This document shows positions 1 through 6,130 of a stretch of 10,294 nucleotides of DNA, piece by piece. Both the position numbers and the translations under genes were made by a program. The notes under the pieces were generated by a model. That model did no database searches. It worked only from the letters and a program-made list of their open reading frames with translations, and was not told the origin of the DNA. The DNA comes from Paracoccaceae bacterium (GTDB taxonomy: Bacteria > Pseudomonadota > Alphaproteobacteria > Rhodobacterales > Rhodobacteraceae): contig JAOUMG010000030.1 in the NCBI GenBank assembly GCA_029881635.1, forward strand, positions 1-10,294. Reading direction: 5' to 3'. How positions within the stretch are numbered: the first letter of the stretch is position 1; each line of letters begins with the position of its first letter.

Positions 1-1022
1 CCGCCATTGACGTTCACCTTTGCGGGATCCCATCCCATGTCTTTGTTTACGGCGCAGGCTTGGGCAGCAAAGGCTTCATTCGCCTCAATCAGATCAAGAT
101 CGGCGGCTTTCCAGCCCGCCCTTTCCAGCGCTTTGCGGCTGGCATAGATCGGGCCGACGCCCATGATCGACGGGTCGAGACCGGCAGTGGCATAAGAAGC
201 GATACGCGCCAAAGGCTTTAGACCGCGCTTTGCCGCCTCCTCCGCCGACATCAGCAGAACCGCTGCAGCACCATCATTGAGACCCGAGGCATTTCCGGCG
301 GTGACACTGCCGTCCTTGGAAAAGGCGGGGCGCAGTTTGGTCATCGATTCCAGTGTCGCGCCGTGGCGGATGTATTCATCCTTGTCGACAACGATGTCGC
401 CTTTGCGGGTCTTGACCGTGAAGGCGGCGATTTCATCTGCGAATTTACCCGCCTTTTGGGCGGCTTCTGCCTTGTTCTGGCTGGCCAGCGCAAATTCATC
501 CTGCATTTCGCGGCTGATCTGCCACTTTTCGGCGACGTTTTCGGCGGTAGTGCCCATATGATAGCCGTTGAAGGCATCCCAAAGGCCATCCTTGATCATC
601 GAATCGATGAATTTCATGTCGCCCATTTTCTGGCCAGCGCGCAGATGTGCGACATGCGGCGACAGCGACATGCTTTCTTGTCCGCCCGCGGCAACAATGG
701 CAGCATCGCCAAGCTGAATATGCTGGGCACCCAAGGCCACGGTGCGCAAACCCGATCCACAAACCTGATTGATAGACCAGGCAGAGCTTTCTTGCGGAAA
801 GCCTGCATTGATGTGCGCCTGACGTGCTGGGTTCTGACCCTGGCCAGCGGTCAGCACCTGGCCAAGAATTGTTTCGGATACTTCCGATTTATCAACGCCG
901 GCGCGGGCCACGACAGCCTCCAGCACAGTAGCACCCAGTTCATGGGCGGGCGTATTGGCGAATGCGCCATTAAAACTGCCTACGGCTGTTCGGGCGGCCG
1001 AAACGATAACAACATTGGTCAT
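1..1022 (-). CDS. phaA: acetyl-CoA acetyltransferase (beta-ketothiolase), 3' end cut by window edge
   Basis: This is a biosynthetic-type thiolase, which condenses two acetyl-CoA into acetoacetyl-CoA, the first step towards polyhydroxybutyrate, or cleaves the product in reverse. It acts in the cytoplasm, usually as a tetramer. The protein starts [17 protein letters not shown], typical of the family. The nucleophilic cysteine is visible at residue 88 in [11 protein letters not shown], followed by [19 protein letters not shown] and the NEAFA motif near 315-319. About 340 residues are present. The family is usually about 390 long, so the missing C-terminal part should hold the catalytic GHP histidine and second cysteine. 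The start is set by AGAGGA just upstream of the ATG. The name phaA rather than atoB rests on the PhaR-like operator upstream (1086-1096) and is an inference; a phaB reductase gene just beyond the window would support it. The thiolase identity is very secure. Confidence 0.93.
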   Translation of the reverse strand, partial: MTNVVIVSAARTAVGSFNGAFANTPAHELGATVLEAVVARAGVDKSEVSETILGQVLTAGQGQNPARQAHINAGFPQESSAWSINQVCGSGLRTVALGAQHIQLGDAAIVAAGGQESMSLSPHVAHLRAGQKMGDMKFIDSMIKDGLWDAFNGYHMGTTAENVAEKWQISREMQDEFALASQNKAEAAQKAGKFADEIAAFTVKTRKGDIVVDKDEYIRHGATLESMTKLRPAFSKDGSVTAGNASGLNDGAAAVLLMSAEEAAKRGLKPLARIASYATAGLDPSIMGVGPIYASRKALERAGWKAADLDLIEANEAFAAQACAVNKDMGWDPAKVNVNG

Positions 1023-1085
1023 GATGGGTCCTCTTGCTGGCGCGAATTCATCGGCGCACGGGCCTAGGTGATCCAAAGCCCCACG

Positions 1086-1096
1086 CTGCTACGCAG
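1086..1096. promoter_or_regulatory. candidate PhaR operator (CTGC-N3-GCAG inverted repeat)
   Basis: CTGCTACGCAG is a perfect CTGC-N3-GCAG inverted repeat lying 64 bases upstream of the thiolase start. Read on the minus strand, the dyad extends to eight pairs if one G-T pair is allowed. PhaR of Rhodobacter sphaeroides and Paracoccus is reported to bind TGC-rich sites of this form in front of polyhydroxybutyrate genes, and PhaR releases DNA when the polymer is present. The position upstream of a thiolase, overlapping the likely -10 region, fits a repressor site. No run of T follows on either strand, so it does not look like a terminator. Confidence 0.5.
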
Positions 1097-1122
1097 CATG
1101 ACCTAAGTTAACATCACGTCAA
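1094..1122 (-). promoter_or_regulatory. possible promoter of the thiolase gene
   Basis: On the minus strand, TTGACG (1117-1122) is a good -35 element. A 17-base spacer leads to a poor -10 (ATGCTG, 1094-1099) that overlaps the inverted repeat. The -35 is convincing, but the -10 is not close to consensus. The arrangement would let a repressor bound at the repeat block RNA polymerase. The rest of the 153-base gap shows nothing else clear apart from the ribosome-binding site. Confidence 0.35.
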
Positions 1123-1175
1123 GAGCAACGGGCACATTGTCCCAGACCCGCCGGAATAGGGGCAAAGCACGGCGT

Positions 1176-2015
1176 TCAAGCCTGTTTCTTCAATAATGGC
1201 ATCTTCCAGGGTGGCGTCACTGTCGGGGCACCAAAGTAGTACCCTTGCATACAATCCATTCCCATCTGGGTCAGATAGGCCGCGTCCTGCGCCGATTCGA
1301 CGGATTCAGCGACCGCAAACATGTCGAGTTGCTGGGCAATGAACAGCATCACCTGTGCCAGCACCTGATTGTCGGCACTGTCGGCAATTCCGCGAATGAA
1401 CTGGCCATCAATTTTGACAAAGTCGAAACTGAACTCCCTCAGGTAGCTGAACGATGAAAACCCAGCCCCAAAATCATCCAAGGCAAAGGATATGCCCTGC
1501 GCCTGCAGATCCTTCATAAAGACCGTGACGATCTCTGGCACAGTCATTGCTGAAGACTCCGTAATCTCCAGTATCAGCCGTTCGGCGGCTGTAGGATTGG
1601 CCTTGATCCCCCGCTGCAACACCCGTGCCCAGCGCGGATAACCGATAGAGCGCGCTGACATATTGATCGAAAGACGCAACGATGGATCCGCAGCAAGCGC
1701 CTTGAACCCATGTTCCAACGCAAGGCAATCGATGATTCGACCGGTTTCCGTCGTTTCAATCGCGTTGATGAAATCCTTTGCCGGAATGATGCGCCCGGAT
1801 TCATCAATCAGACGAATGAACCCTTCGTAGAATGCCGGGCGGTCCGGTCGCGCTGTCTGGAACACCGGCTGATAGGCCAGAAGAACATTACGCCGTTCCA
1901 CCGCCTTGCGCACCATTGCCATGGTTTCCTGCCCATTCAGGCTGATCGCCGCGCTGAGAGGGCTGTCCTGGGTGGTATCAACCGGGTTGCGCCTGAATTT
2001 CCCCGGATTGTGCAT
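1176..2015 (-). CDS. stand-alone EAL-domain protein (cyclic-di-GMP phosphodiesterase type)
   Basis: This 279-residue protein is almost entirely one EAL domain, the domain that hydrolyses cyclic di-GMP to linear pGpG. The name-giving motif is changed to EGFIR (64-68), but its metal-binding Glu and the substrate-contacting Arg remain. The other active-site positions are also present: Asn118 in INMS, Glu150 in LEITES, Asp180-Asp181 in ALDDFGAG, Lys201 in VKIDGQF, Glu237 in VAESVES and Gln257 in MQGYYFG. Catalysis is therefore plausible. No GGDEF, PAS or receiver domain and no membrane segment is seen, so it is probably soluble. An ATG 20 codons further upstream is possible, but the start here has AGGAGA five bases before it. 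It ends 153 bases before the thiolase and is divergent from tag. Its partners and signal are unknown. Confidence 0.85.
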   Translation of the reverse strand: MHNPGKFRRNPVDTTQDSPLSAAISLNGQETMAMVRKAVERRNVLLAYQPVFQTARPDRPAFYEGFIRLIDESGRIIPAKDFINAIETTETGRIIDCLALEHGFKALAADPSLRLSINMSARSIGYPRWARVLQRGIKANPTAAERLILEITESSAMTVPEIVTVFMKDLQAQGISFALDDFGAGFSSFSYLREFSFDFVKIDGQFIRGIADSADNQVLAQVMLFIAQQLDMFAVAESVESAQDAAYLTQMGMDCMQGYYFGAPTVTPPWKMPLLKKQA

Positions 2016-2127
2016 CAGATTCTCCTCTCCAATCGGGGACAGATTGCCTGCAAGCGTATAAGAACCCGTAAACAACCAACCGATTGGCGAAAGTTCTGGC
2101 GCCGGCCAGACTACAGGAGGGGAACAA
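2016..2127. other. divergent intergenic region between the EAL gene and tag
   Basis: This 112-base gap must hold the control signals of both divergent genes. CCAATCGG (2029-2036) and CCGATTGG (2080-2087) form a perfect 8-base inverted repeat separated by 43 bases. Between them, the minus strand reads TATACG (2055-2060), a possible -10 for the EAL gene without a good -35. For tag, the ribosome-binding site AGGAGG (2115-2120) lies seven bases before the ATG. No firm promoter can be called. Confidence 0.4.
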
Positions 2128-2691
2128 ATGACTGAACGGTGCAGCTGGTGTGGAACCGAGCCAATTTATTTAGATTACCACGATACCGAATGGGGGGTAC
2201 CAGAGTGGGACGCGCGCGCGCTTTGGGAGAAACTCATTCTGGATGGATTTCAGGCAGGCCTGTCCTGGATCACCATCCTGAAAAAGCGTGATAATTTCCG
2301 CGCTGCTTTCGCCAATTTCGACCCCGATCTTATCGCCCAATGGGGTGAAGCCGACGTAATGCGGCTGCTGGAGAATCCCGGTATCATCCGCCACCGCGGT
2401 AAGATCGAGGCGACAATCGGTAATGCCAAAGCCTACCAGAAAATCCATTCGAATGAAGGATTTGACAACTTTCTGTGGGGCTATGTCGATGGGCAACCGC
2501 TACAGAACAACCCCCGGACGATGGCTGATGTGCCTGCCAGCACACCCCTTTCGGAACAAATCTCAAAAGACCTGCGCAAAGCTGGCTTTCGGTTTGTAGG
2601 ACCGACGATTGTCTATGCATTCATGCAGGCTGTGGGCATGGTGAACGATCATGTCACGACCTGCCACCGGCACAAGGATCTAGCCGGGTAG
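2128..2691 (+). CDS. tag: DNA-3-methyladenine glycosylase I
   Basis: This base-excision-repair enzyme removes 3-methyladenine from alkylated DNA by cutting the base-sugar bond. The 187-residue protein matches the family along its length: RCSWCG at the start, YHDTEWGVP (14-25 region), DGFQAGLSWITILKKR (39 onward), and GFRFVGPTIVYAFMQAVGMVNDH near the end. The zinc-binding residues of the family are present as Cys5, His18, His175 and Cys179. The base-recognition acidic residue, Glu38 in E. coli, aligns with Asp39 here, a conservative change. The start has a strong AGGAGG seven bases upstream. The stop lies 3 bases from the stop of the converging tlpA-like gene, leaving no room for a terminator. 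It is probably a single-gene unit. No Ada-type regulatory site was recognised. Confidence 0.95.
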   Translation: MTERCSWCGTEPIYLDYHDTEWGVPEWDARALWEKLILDGFQAGLSWITILKKRDNFRAAFANFDPDLIAQWGEADVMRLLENPGIIRHRGKIEATIGNAKAYQKIHSNEGFDNFLWGYVDGQPLQNNPRTMADVPASTPLSEQISKDLRKAGFRFVGPTIVYAFMQAVGMVNDHVTTCHRHKDLAG

Positions 2692-2694
2692 GTG

Positions 2695-3252
2695 CTAGCT
2701 GCCTGCCAGAAGGGCTGCAATAATGGCCCTGCCGCTATCGCTATACCATTCGGCATCACCCGACATGCGGGCAATTTCGTTGCCTTCAGGGTCAAGGATC
2801 ACCGTTACTGGCAGGCCCAGAACACCCATGTCACGGGCCAGTTTCTGCTTTGGGTCCAGATATTTCGGCAACCGGGTCGCGCCTACTTCTTCCAAAAGAC
2901 GCTGAACTGCCGGGACCGGGTTGCGTCCTGTGGCGATTGTAACAACCTCAAACTGGTCACCACCAAATTCGCCCTGCAGCGCATCAAGCGCCGGAAGCTC
3001 TTTGCGACAGGGCGCGCACCATGTGGCCCAGAAATTGACCAGGACATACTTACCTTGCCAGTCGGCCAATCTGTGTTCACCCGCCTCTGGGTCGGTGAAC
3101 GGCTCTTGCGATACTTCGACAGGCTCACTGAGAAACACAAGTTTCTTCATCGTGCCTTCGCGCAAGGACTCTAACGCCGCTTTATCGGCAAAAGCCGTGT
3201 TTGCACCAAAGACAATGGCCGTGTAGAGGACGGCAGACAACAACCAGCGCAT
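2695..3252 (-). CDS. secreted TlpA-family thiol-disulfide oxidoreductase
   Basis: This is a 185-residue thioredoxin-fold protein exported to the periplasm. Residues 1-22 form a Sec signal peptide with a hydrophobic core and likely cleavage after AFA (20-22). The fold is marked by [15 protein letters not shown] with redox cysteines 79 and 82, and by the cis-proline at 148 in LGLPVT. Proteins of this TlpA/ResA/CcmG group usually reduce disulfides in apocytochromes or other periplasmic targets; the partner here is not known. The open frame extends upstream through the start of argH, but ATG at 3252, with GGAGGG just before it and the signal peptide right after, is the sensible start. It is divergent from argH with 22 bases between start codons, and it converges on tag. 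It is not placed next to cytochrome-maturation genes, so no ccm or resA name is given. Confidence 0.9.
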   Translation of the reverse strand: MRWLLSAVLYTAIVFGANTAFADKAALESLREGTMKKLVFLSEPVEVSQEPFTDPEAGEHRLADWQGKYVLVNFWATWCAPCRKELPALDALQGEFGGDQFEVVTIATGRNPVPAVQRLLEEVGATRLPKYLDPKQKLARDMGVLGLPVTVILDPEGNEIARMSGDAEWYSDSGRAIIAALLAGS

Positions 3253-3274
3253 GAACCCTCCGGGGGGTAAACAG
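3253..3274. promoter_or_regulatory. back-to-back ribosome-binding sites between tlpA-like gene and argH
   Basis: The 22 bases between the two divergent start codons hold both ribosome-binding sites side by side. GGAGGG for the leftward gene is read from 3261 to 3256, and GGGGGG for argH lies at 3262-3267, seven bases before its ATG. Neither gene has room for its own promoter here, so each promoter must lie inside the other gene's coding sequence. A weak rightward candidate, TTTGCA-N16-TGTAGA, can be read just before 3250. Confidence 0.55.
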
Positions 3275-4666
3275 ATGACAAACAAAACCCAGAACGCAAT
3301 GTGGGGTGGGCGCTTTGCCGACGGGCCAGACGCGATCATGGAGGCGATCAACGCCTCGATCGGGTTTGACCGGCGCCTTGCAGCCCAGGACATTGCAGGG
3401 TCCCGTGCCCATGCGGCGATGCTTGCCGCACAAGGTATCATTACCGGTAGCGATGCCGAAGCGATCAGGGAAGGCCTGCTCACGGTGTTGTCAGAGATTG
3501 AGAGTGGAAATTTCACTTTTTCCACCGCTTTGGAAGACATTCACATGAATGTGGAGGCACGGCTGAAGGATTTGATCGGCGAACCTGCCGGGCGCCTGCA
3601 CACTGGCCGTAGCCGCAATGATCAGGTTGCCGTCGATTTCCGGCTTTGGGTGCGCGATCAATGCGACGAAGCGTTGGGCAAACTGTCGGCACTCTGTATG
3701 GCACTTGTCAGTCAGGCCGAGGCGGGCGCCGACTGGGTCATGCCCGGCTTCACCCATCTTCAGACCGCGCAGCCGGTGACATGGGGCCATCATATGTTGG
3801 CCTATGTTGAGATGTTTTCGCGCGATATGGGACGGTTCCGCGACGCGCGGGCCCGGATGAACGAATGCCCGCTCGGCGCGGCCGCGCTGGCGGGCACCTC
3901 TTTCCCGATTGATCGCCACATGACAGCCAAGGCATTGGGCTTTGACCGGCCAGCAGCCAATTCGCTAGATGCCGTCAGTGACCGGGATTTCGCATTGGAG
4001 TTTCTGGCCGCTGCTTCGATCTGCGCAATGCATCTTTCGCGCTTCGCCGAAGAGCTGGTGATCTGGTCCACCGCGCAGTTCCGCTTTGTAGCTTTGTCCG
4101 ACCGCTTCTCTACCGGTTCTTCGATCATGCCACAGAAGAAAAACCCGGATGCGGCCGAGCTGATCCGCGCCAAGGTCGGGCGGATCATGGGGGCTAATGT
4201 CGGGCTCATGATGGTGATGAAGGGCCTGCCGCTGACCTATTCCAAGGACATGCAGGAAGACAAGGAACAGGTCTTTGACGCTGCCGACAACCTGATGCTG
4301 GCCTTGGCCGCGATGGAAGGCATGGTACGCGACATGACGGCAAACCGCGCCAATCTGGAAAAAGCTGCGGCATCGGGTTTTTCTACCGCCACCGATCTGG
4401 CTGACTGGCTGGTGCGCGAACTCGGGCTTCCGTTCCGTGATGCGCATCATGTGACCGGCAGCCTTGTCGCACTGGCCGAAAAGAAAGGCTGCGATCTGCC
4501 CGACCTGACGCTGGATGATATGCAATCTGCCCATGCGGGCATTACCGAAGATGTTTACAAGGTTTTGGGCGTCCATAATTCTGTCGCCAGCCGCCAAAGC
4601 TTTGGTGGCACCGCGCCAGATCAGGTGCGCGCCCAAATCGCCCGCTGGAGGGATCAGCTGAAATGA
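3275..4666 (+). CDS. argH: argininosuccinate lyase
   Basis: ArgH splits argininosuccinate into arginine and fumarate, the last step of arginine synthesis; it is a cytoplasmic homotetramer. The 463-residue length is normal. The fumarase/aspartase superfamily signature [11 protein letters not shown] is at 281-291 with the catalytic Ser at 282. HTGRSRND is at 109-116, and the [10 protein letters not shown] segment carrying the Thr160-His161 pair is complete. MWGGRF near the N-terminus is typical. An in-frame ATG at 3251 would add eight residues, but it has no ribosome-binding site and would overlap the divergent gene's start. ATG at 3275 is preferred. Its stop overlaps the next gene's start in ATGA, which suggests coupled translation with the lipoprotein and co-transcription with lysA. 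Confidence 0.97.
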   Translation: MTNKTQNAMWGGRFADGPDAIMEAINASIGFDRRLAAQDIAGSRAHAAMLAAQGIITGSDAEAIREGLLTVLSEIESGNFTFSTALEDIHMNVEARLKDLIGEPAGRLHTGRSRNDQVAVDFRLWVRDQCDEALGKLSALCMALVSQAEAGADWVMPGFTHLQTAQPVTWGHHMLAYVEMFSRDMGRFRDARARMNECPLGAAALAGTSFPIDRHMTAKALGFDRPAANSLDAVSDRDFALEFLAAASICAMHLSRFAEELVIWSTAQFRFVALSDRFSTGSSIMPQKKNPDAAELIRAKVGRIMGANVGLMMVMKGLPLTYSKDMQEDKEQVFDAADNLMLALAAMEGMVRDMTANRANLEKAAASGFSTATDLADWLVRELGLPFRDAHHVTGSLVALAEKKGCDLPDLTLDDMQSAHAGITEDVYKVLGVHNSVASRQSFGGTAPDQVRAQIARWRDQLK

Positions 4667-4794
4667 AAGCCATCGCTTTACTGCTGTCGATACTGACCGT
4701 TGCCGCCTGTGGCGCTGACGGGAAACCAACGCCGCCCGAATCGGGCTTGTCCGTGTCCGGGCAGGTCAAAGTCGGGATCGGCGGCAGCCTCTAA
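4663..4794 (+). CDS. tiny lipoprotein, LptM/LppL-like candidate
   Basis: This 43-codon gene starts in an ATGA overlap with the argH stop and has GGAGGG (4647-4652) ten bases upstream. The product begins with a signal peptide, [16 protein letters not shown], whose VAAC lipobox predicts lipidation at Cys16. The following [10 protein letters not shown] resembles the CGxKGPLxxP start of the LPAM_2 family, which includes E. coli LptM (YifL) and Pseudomonas LppL. LppL is encoded right before lysA, as this gene is. LptM helps the outer-membrane LPS translocon LptD/E fold and form its disulfides. The mature part is only 28 residues and ends in a possible short beta strand ([10 protein letters not shown]), shorter than the E. 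coli protein. Coding status is well supported by the overlap, ribosome-binding site and lipobox. The LptM role is an inference. Confidence 0.78.
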   Translation: MKAIALLLSILTVAACGADGKPTPPESGLSVSGQVKVGIGGSL

Positions 4795-4813
4795 AATCGC
4801 GGAGCCAGACCCT

Positions 4814-6079
4814 TTGGATCATTTCCTCTATCGCGACGGCGCGCTTTTTGCCGAAGACGTGGCCGTCGCCGACATTGCCGCCAGTGTCGGCACACCCTTT
4901 TATGTCTACTCAACCGCGACGCTGGAACGGCATTACCGGTTGTTTGAAGAGGCGCTGGCAGGCATGCCGCATCTCGTCTGTTATGCAATGAAGGCCAATT
5001 CAAACCTTGCCGTGATCCGGACGCTTGGCAATCTGGGCGCCGGAATGGATGTGGTTTCGATCGGCGAATATCTCAAGGCCAAGGCCGCAGGCGTTCCAGG
5101 CGACCGCATCGTCTTTTCCGGCGTCGGTAAAACCGCCGATGAAATGCGCACCGCGCTGACAGGCGGCATCCGGCAGTTCAATGTCGAAAGTGAACCGGAG
5201 CTACTGGCACTGAATGCCGTGGCGATGTCTTTGGACCAGACAGCACCTGTCACCATCAGGGTCAATCCTGACGTCGACGCAAAAACCCATGAAAAGATCG
5301 CAACCGGGCGAAAAGAGGATAAGTTCGGCATTCCCATCAGCCGCGCCCGCGCCATTTACGCCGAAGCCGCAGCGTTGCCGGGAATCGAGGTTGTGGGCAT
5401 TGATGTCCATATTGGCAGCCAATTGACCGATTTGGCCCCTTTTGAGCAGGCCTATGGGAAAATTGCAGAACTTACCCGGCAACTTCGTGCCGACGGGCAT
5501 AATATCCGCCGGTTGGATCTGGGCGGCGGCCTTGGCATTCCTTACGAGCGGTCAAATTCCGCGCCACCCTTGCCACTGGATTACGGTGCGGTGATCAAGC
5601 GTACTTTGGGCGATCTGGACTGCGAGATTGAAATTGAACCGGGGCGGCTGATTGCGGGAAATGCAGGGTTGCTGGTCAGCAAGGTGATCTACGTGAAATC
5701 CGGTGAAGATCGCAAATTTCTTATTCTTGACAGTGCGATGAACGATCTGGTCCGGCCGTCAATGTATGGGTCGCACCATGACATTGTCCCTGTCAATGAA
5801 CCTGGTCCGGGTTTGGAACCTCAGCCGTTCGATGTGGTCGGGCCTGTTTGCGAAAGTGGCGATACATTTGCAAAACAGCGTTTGTTGCCCCCTGTTGCCG
5901 CCGGCGATCTGGTCGCCTTTCGTTCAGCCGGGGCTTACGGGGCTGTCATGGCTTCGGAATATAATTCCCGCCCATTGATTCCGGAAGTTCTTGTAAAAGG
6001 CGATCAATTCGCTGTCATTCGTGCACGCCCGAGCTATGACGCGATGATAAACCGCGATAGCATTCCAGAATGGCTCTGA
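4814..6079 (+). CDS. lysA: diaminopimelate decarboxylase
   Basis: LysA decarboxylates meso-diaminopimelate to L-lysine using pyridoxal phosphate, the final step of lysine synthesis. The cofactor lysine is Lys60 in YAMKANSN. HIGSQ (199-203), the phosphate-binding GGG (237-239), EPGR (275-278), CESGD (346-350) and AYGAVMASEYNSR near 374-386 are all present, as in active enzymes. The reading frame is open further upstream, to an ATG at 4700, but that ATG lies inside the lipoprotein gene and would add 38 unrelated residues. The family-like N-terminus DHFLYRDGALFAEDV begins right after a TTG at 4814, with GGAG nine bases before it, giving 421 residues. TTG is therefore the likely start. It follows the lipoprotein by 19 bases and probably shares the argH transcript. 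Confidence 0.95.
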   Translation: MDHFLYRDGALFAEDVAVADIAASVGTPFYVYSTATLERHYRLFEEALAGMPHLVCYAMKANSNLAVIRTLGNLGAGMDVVSIGEYLKAKAAGVPGDRIVFSGVGKTADEMRTALTGGIRQFNVESEPELLALNAVAMSLDQTAPVTIRVNPDVDAKTHEKIATGRKEDKFGIPISRARAIYAEAAALPGIEVVGIDVHIGSQLTDLAPFEQAYGKIAELTRQLRADGHNIRRLDLGGGLGIPYERSNSAPPLPLDYGAVIKRTLGDLDCEIEIEPGRLIAGNAGLLVSKVIYVKSGEDRKFLILDSAMNDLVRPSMYGSHHDIVPVNEPGPGLEPQPFDVVGPVCESGDTFAKQRLLPPVAAGDLVAFRSAGAYGAVMASEYNSRPLIPEVLVKGDQFAVIRARPSYDAMINRDSIPEWL

Positions 6080-6088
6080 ATCGCAATC

Positions 6089-6108
6089 CTGCGTAAAGGG
6101 TCACGCAG
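6089..6108 (+). other. small stem-loop between lysA and the large membrane protein gene
   Basis: CTGCGT (6089-6094) and ACGCAG (6103-6108) form a perfect six-base-pair stem with an eight-base loop, ten bases after the lysA stop. No T-run follows, so it is not a standard Rho-independent terminator. It could slow 3' degradation of the upstream mRNA, or it may be chance. The 51-base gap is otherwise unremarkable, and the next gene lacks a strong ribosome-binding site (GGAG lies about 16 bases before its ATG). Confidence 0.3.
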
Positions 6109-6130
6109 ACCGGAGAACCGCAACCGGAAC

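Noticed and set aside
363..1067. A 234-codon open frame on the plus strand
   Set aside because: It lies antisense to a thiolase with full family motifs. Its translation shows no known domain and follows from codon bias on the real strand.
1496..1507. CTGC-N4-GCAG as a second PhaR site
   Set aside because: It is inside the EAL coding sequence, its spacer is asymmetric, and it is not near any start. It is probably chance.
2711..2730. AGGGC-N10-GCCCT hairpin near the convergent tag/tlpA ends, considered as a terminator
   Set aside because: It has only five pairs and no T-run on either strand, and it lies within the tlpA-like coding sequence.
3253..3540. N-terminal extension of the TlpA-like protein to 3540
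   Set aside because: It is antisense to argH and would bury the signal peptide. ATG 3252 has a ribosome-binding site and is followed directly by the signal peptide.
3965..4729. A 254-codon open frame on the minus strand
   Set aside because: It is antisense to argH and the lipoprotein gene, has no recognisable domain, and its sequence mirrors conserved ArgH motifs.
4700..4813. N-terminal extension of lysA from ATG 4700
   Set aside because: It overlaps the lipoprotein gene, adds a non-family segment of 38 residues and has no ribosome-binding site.
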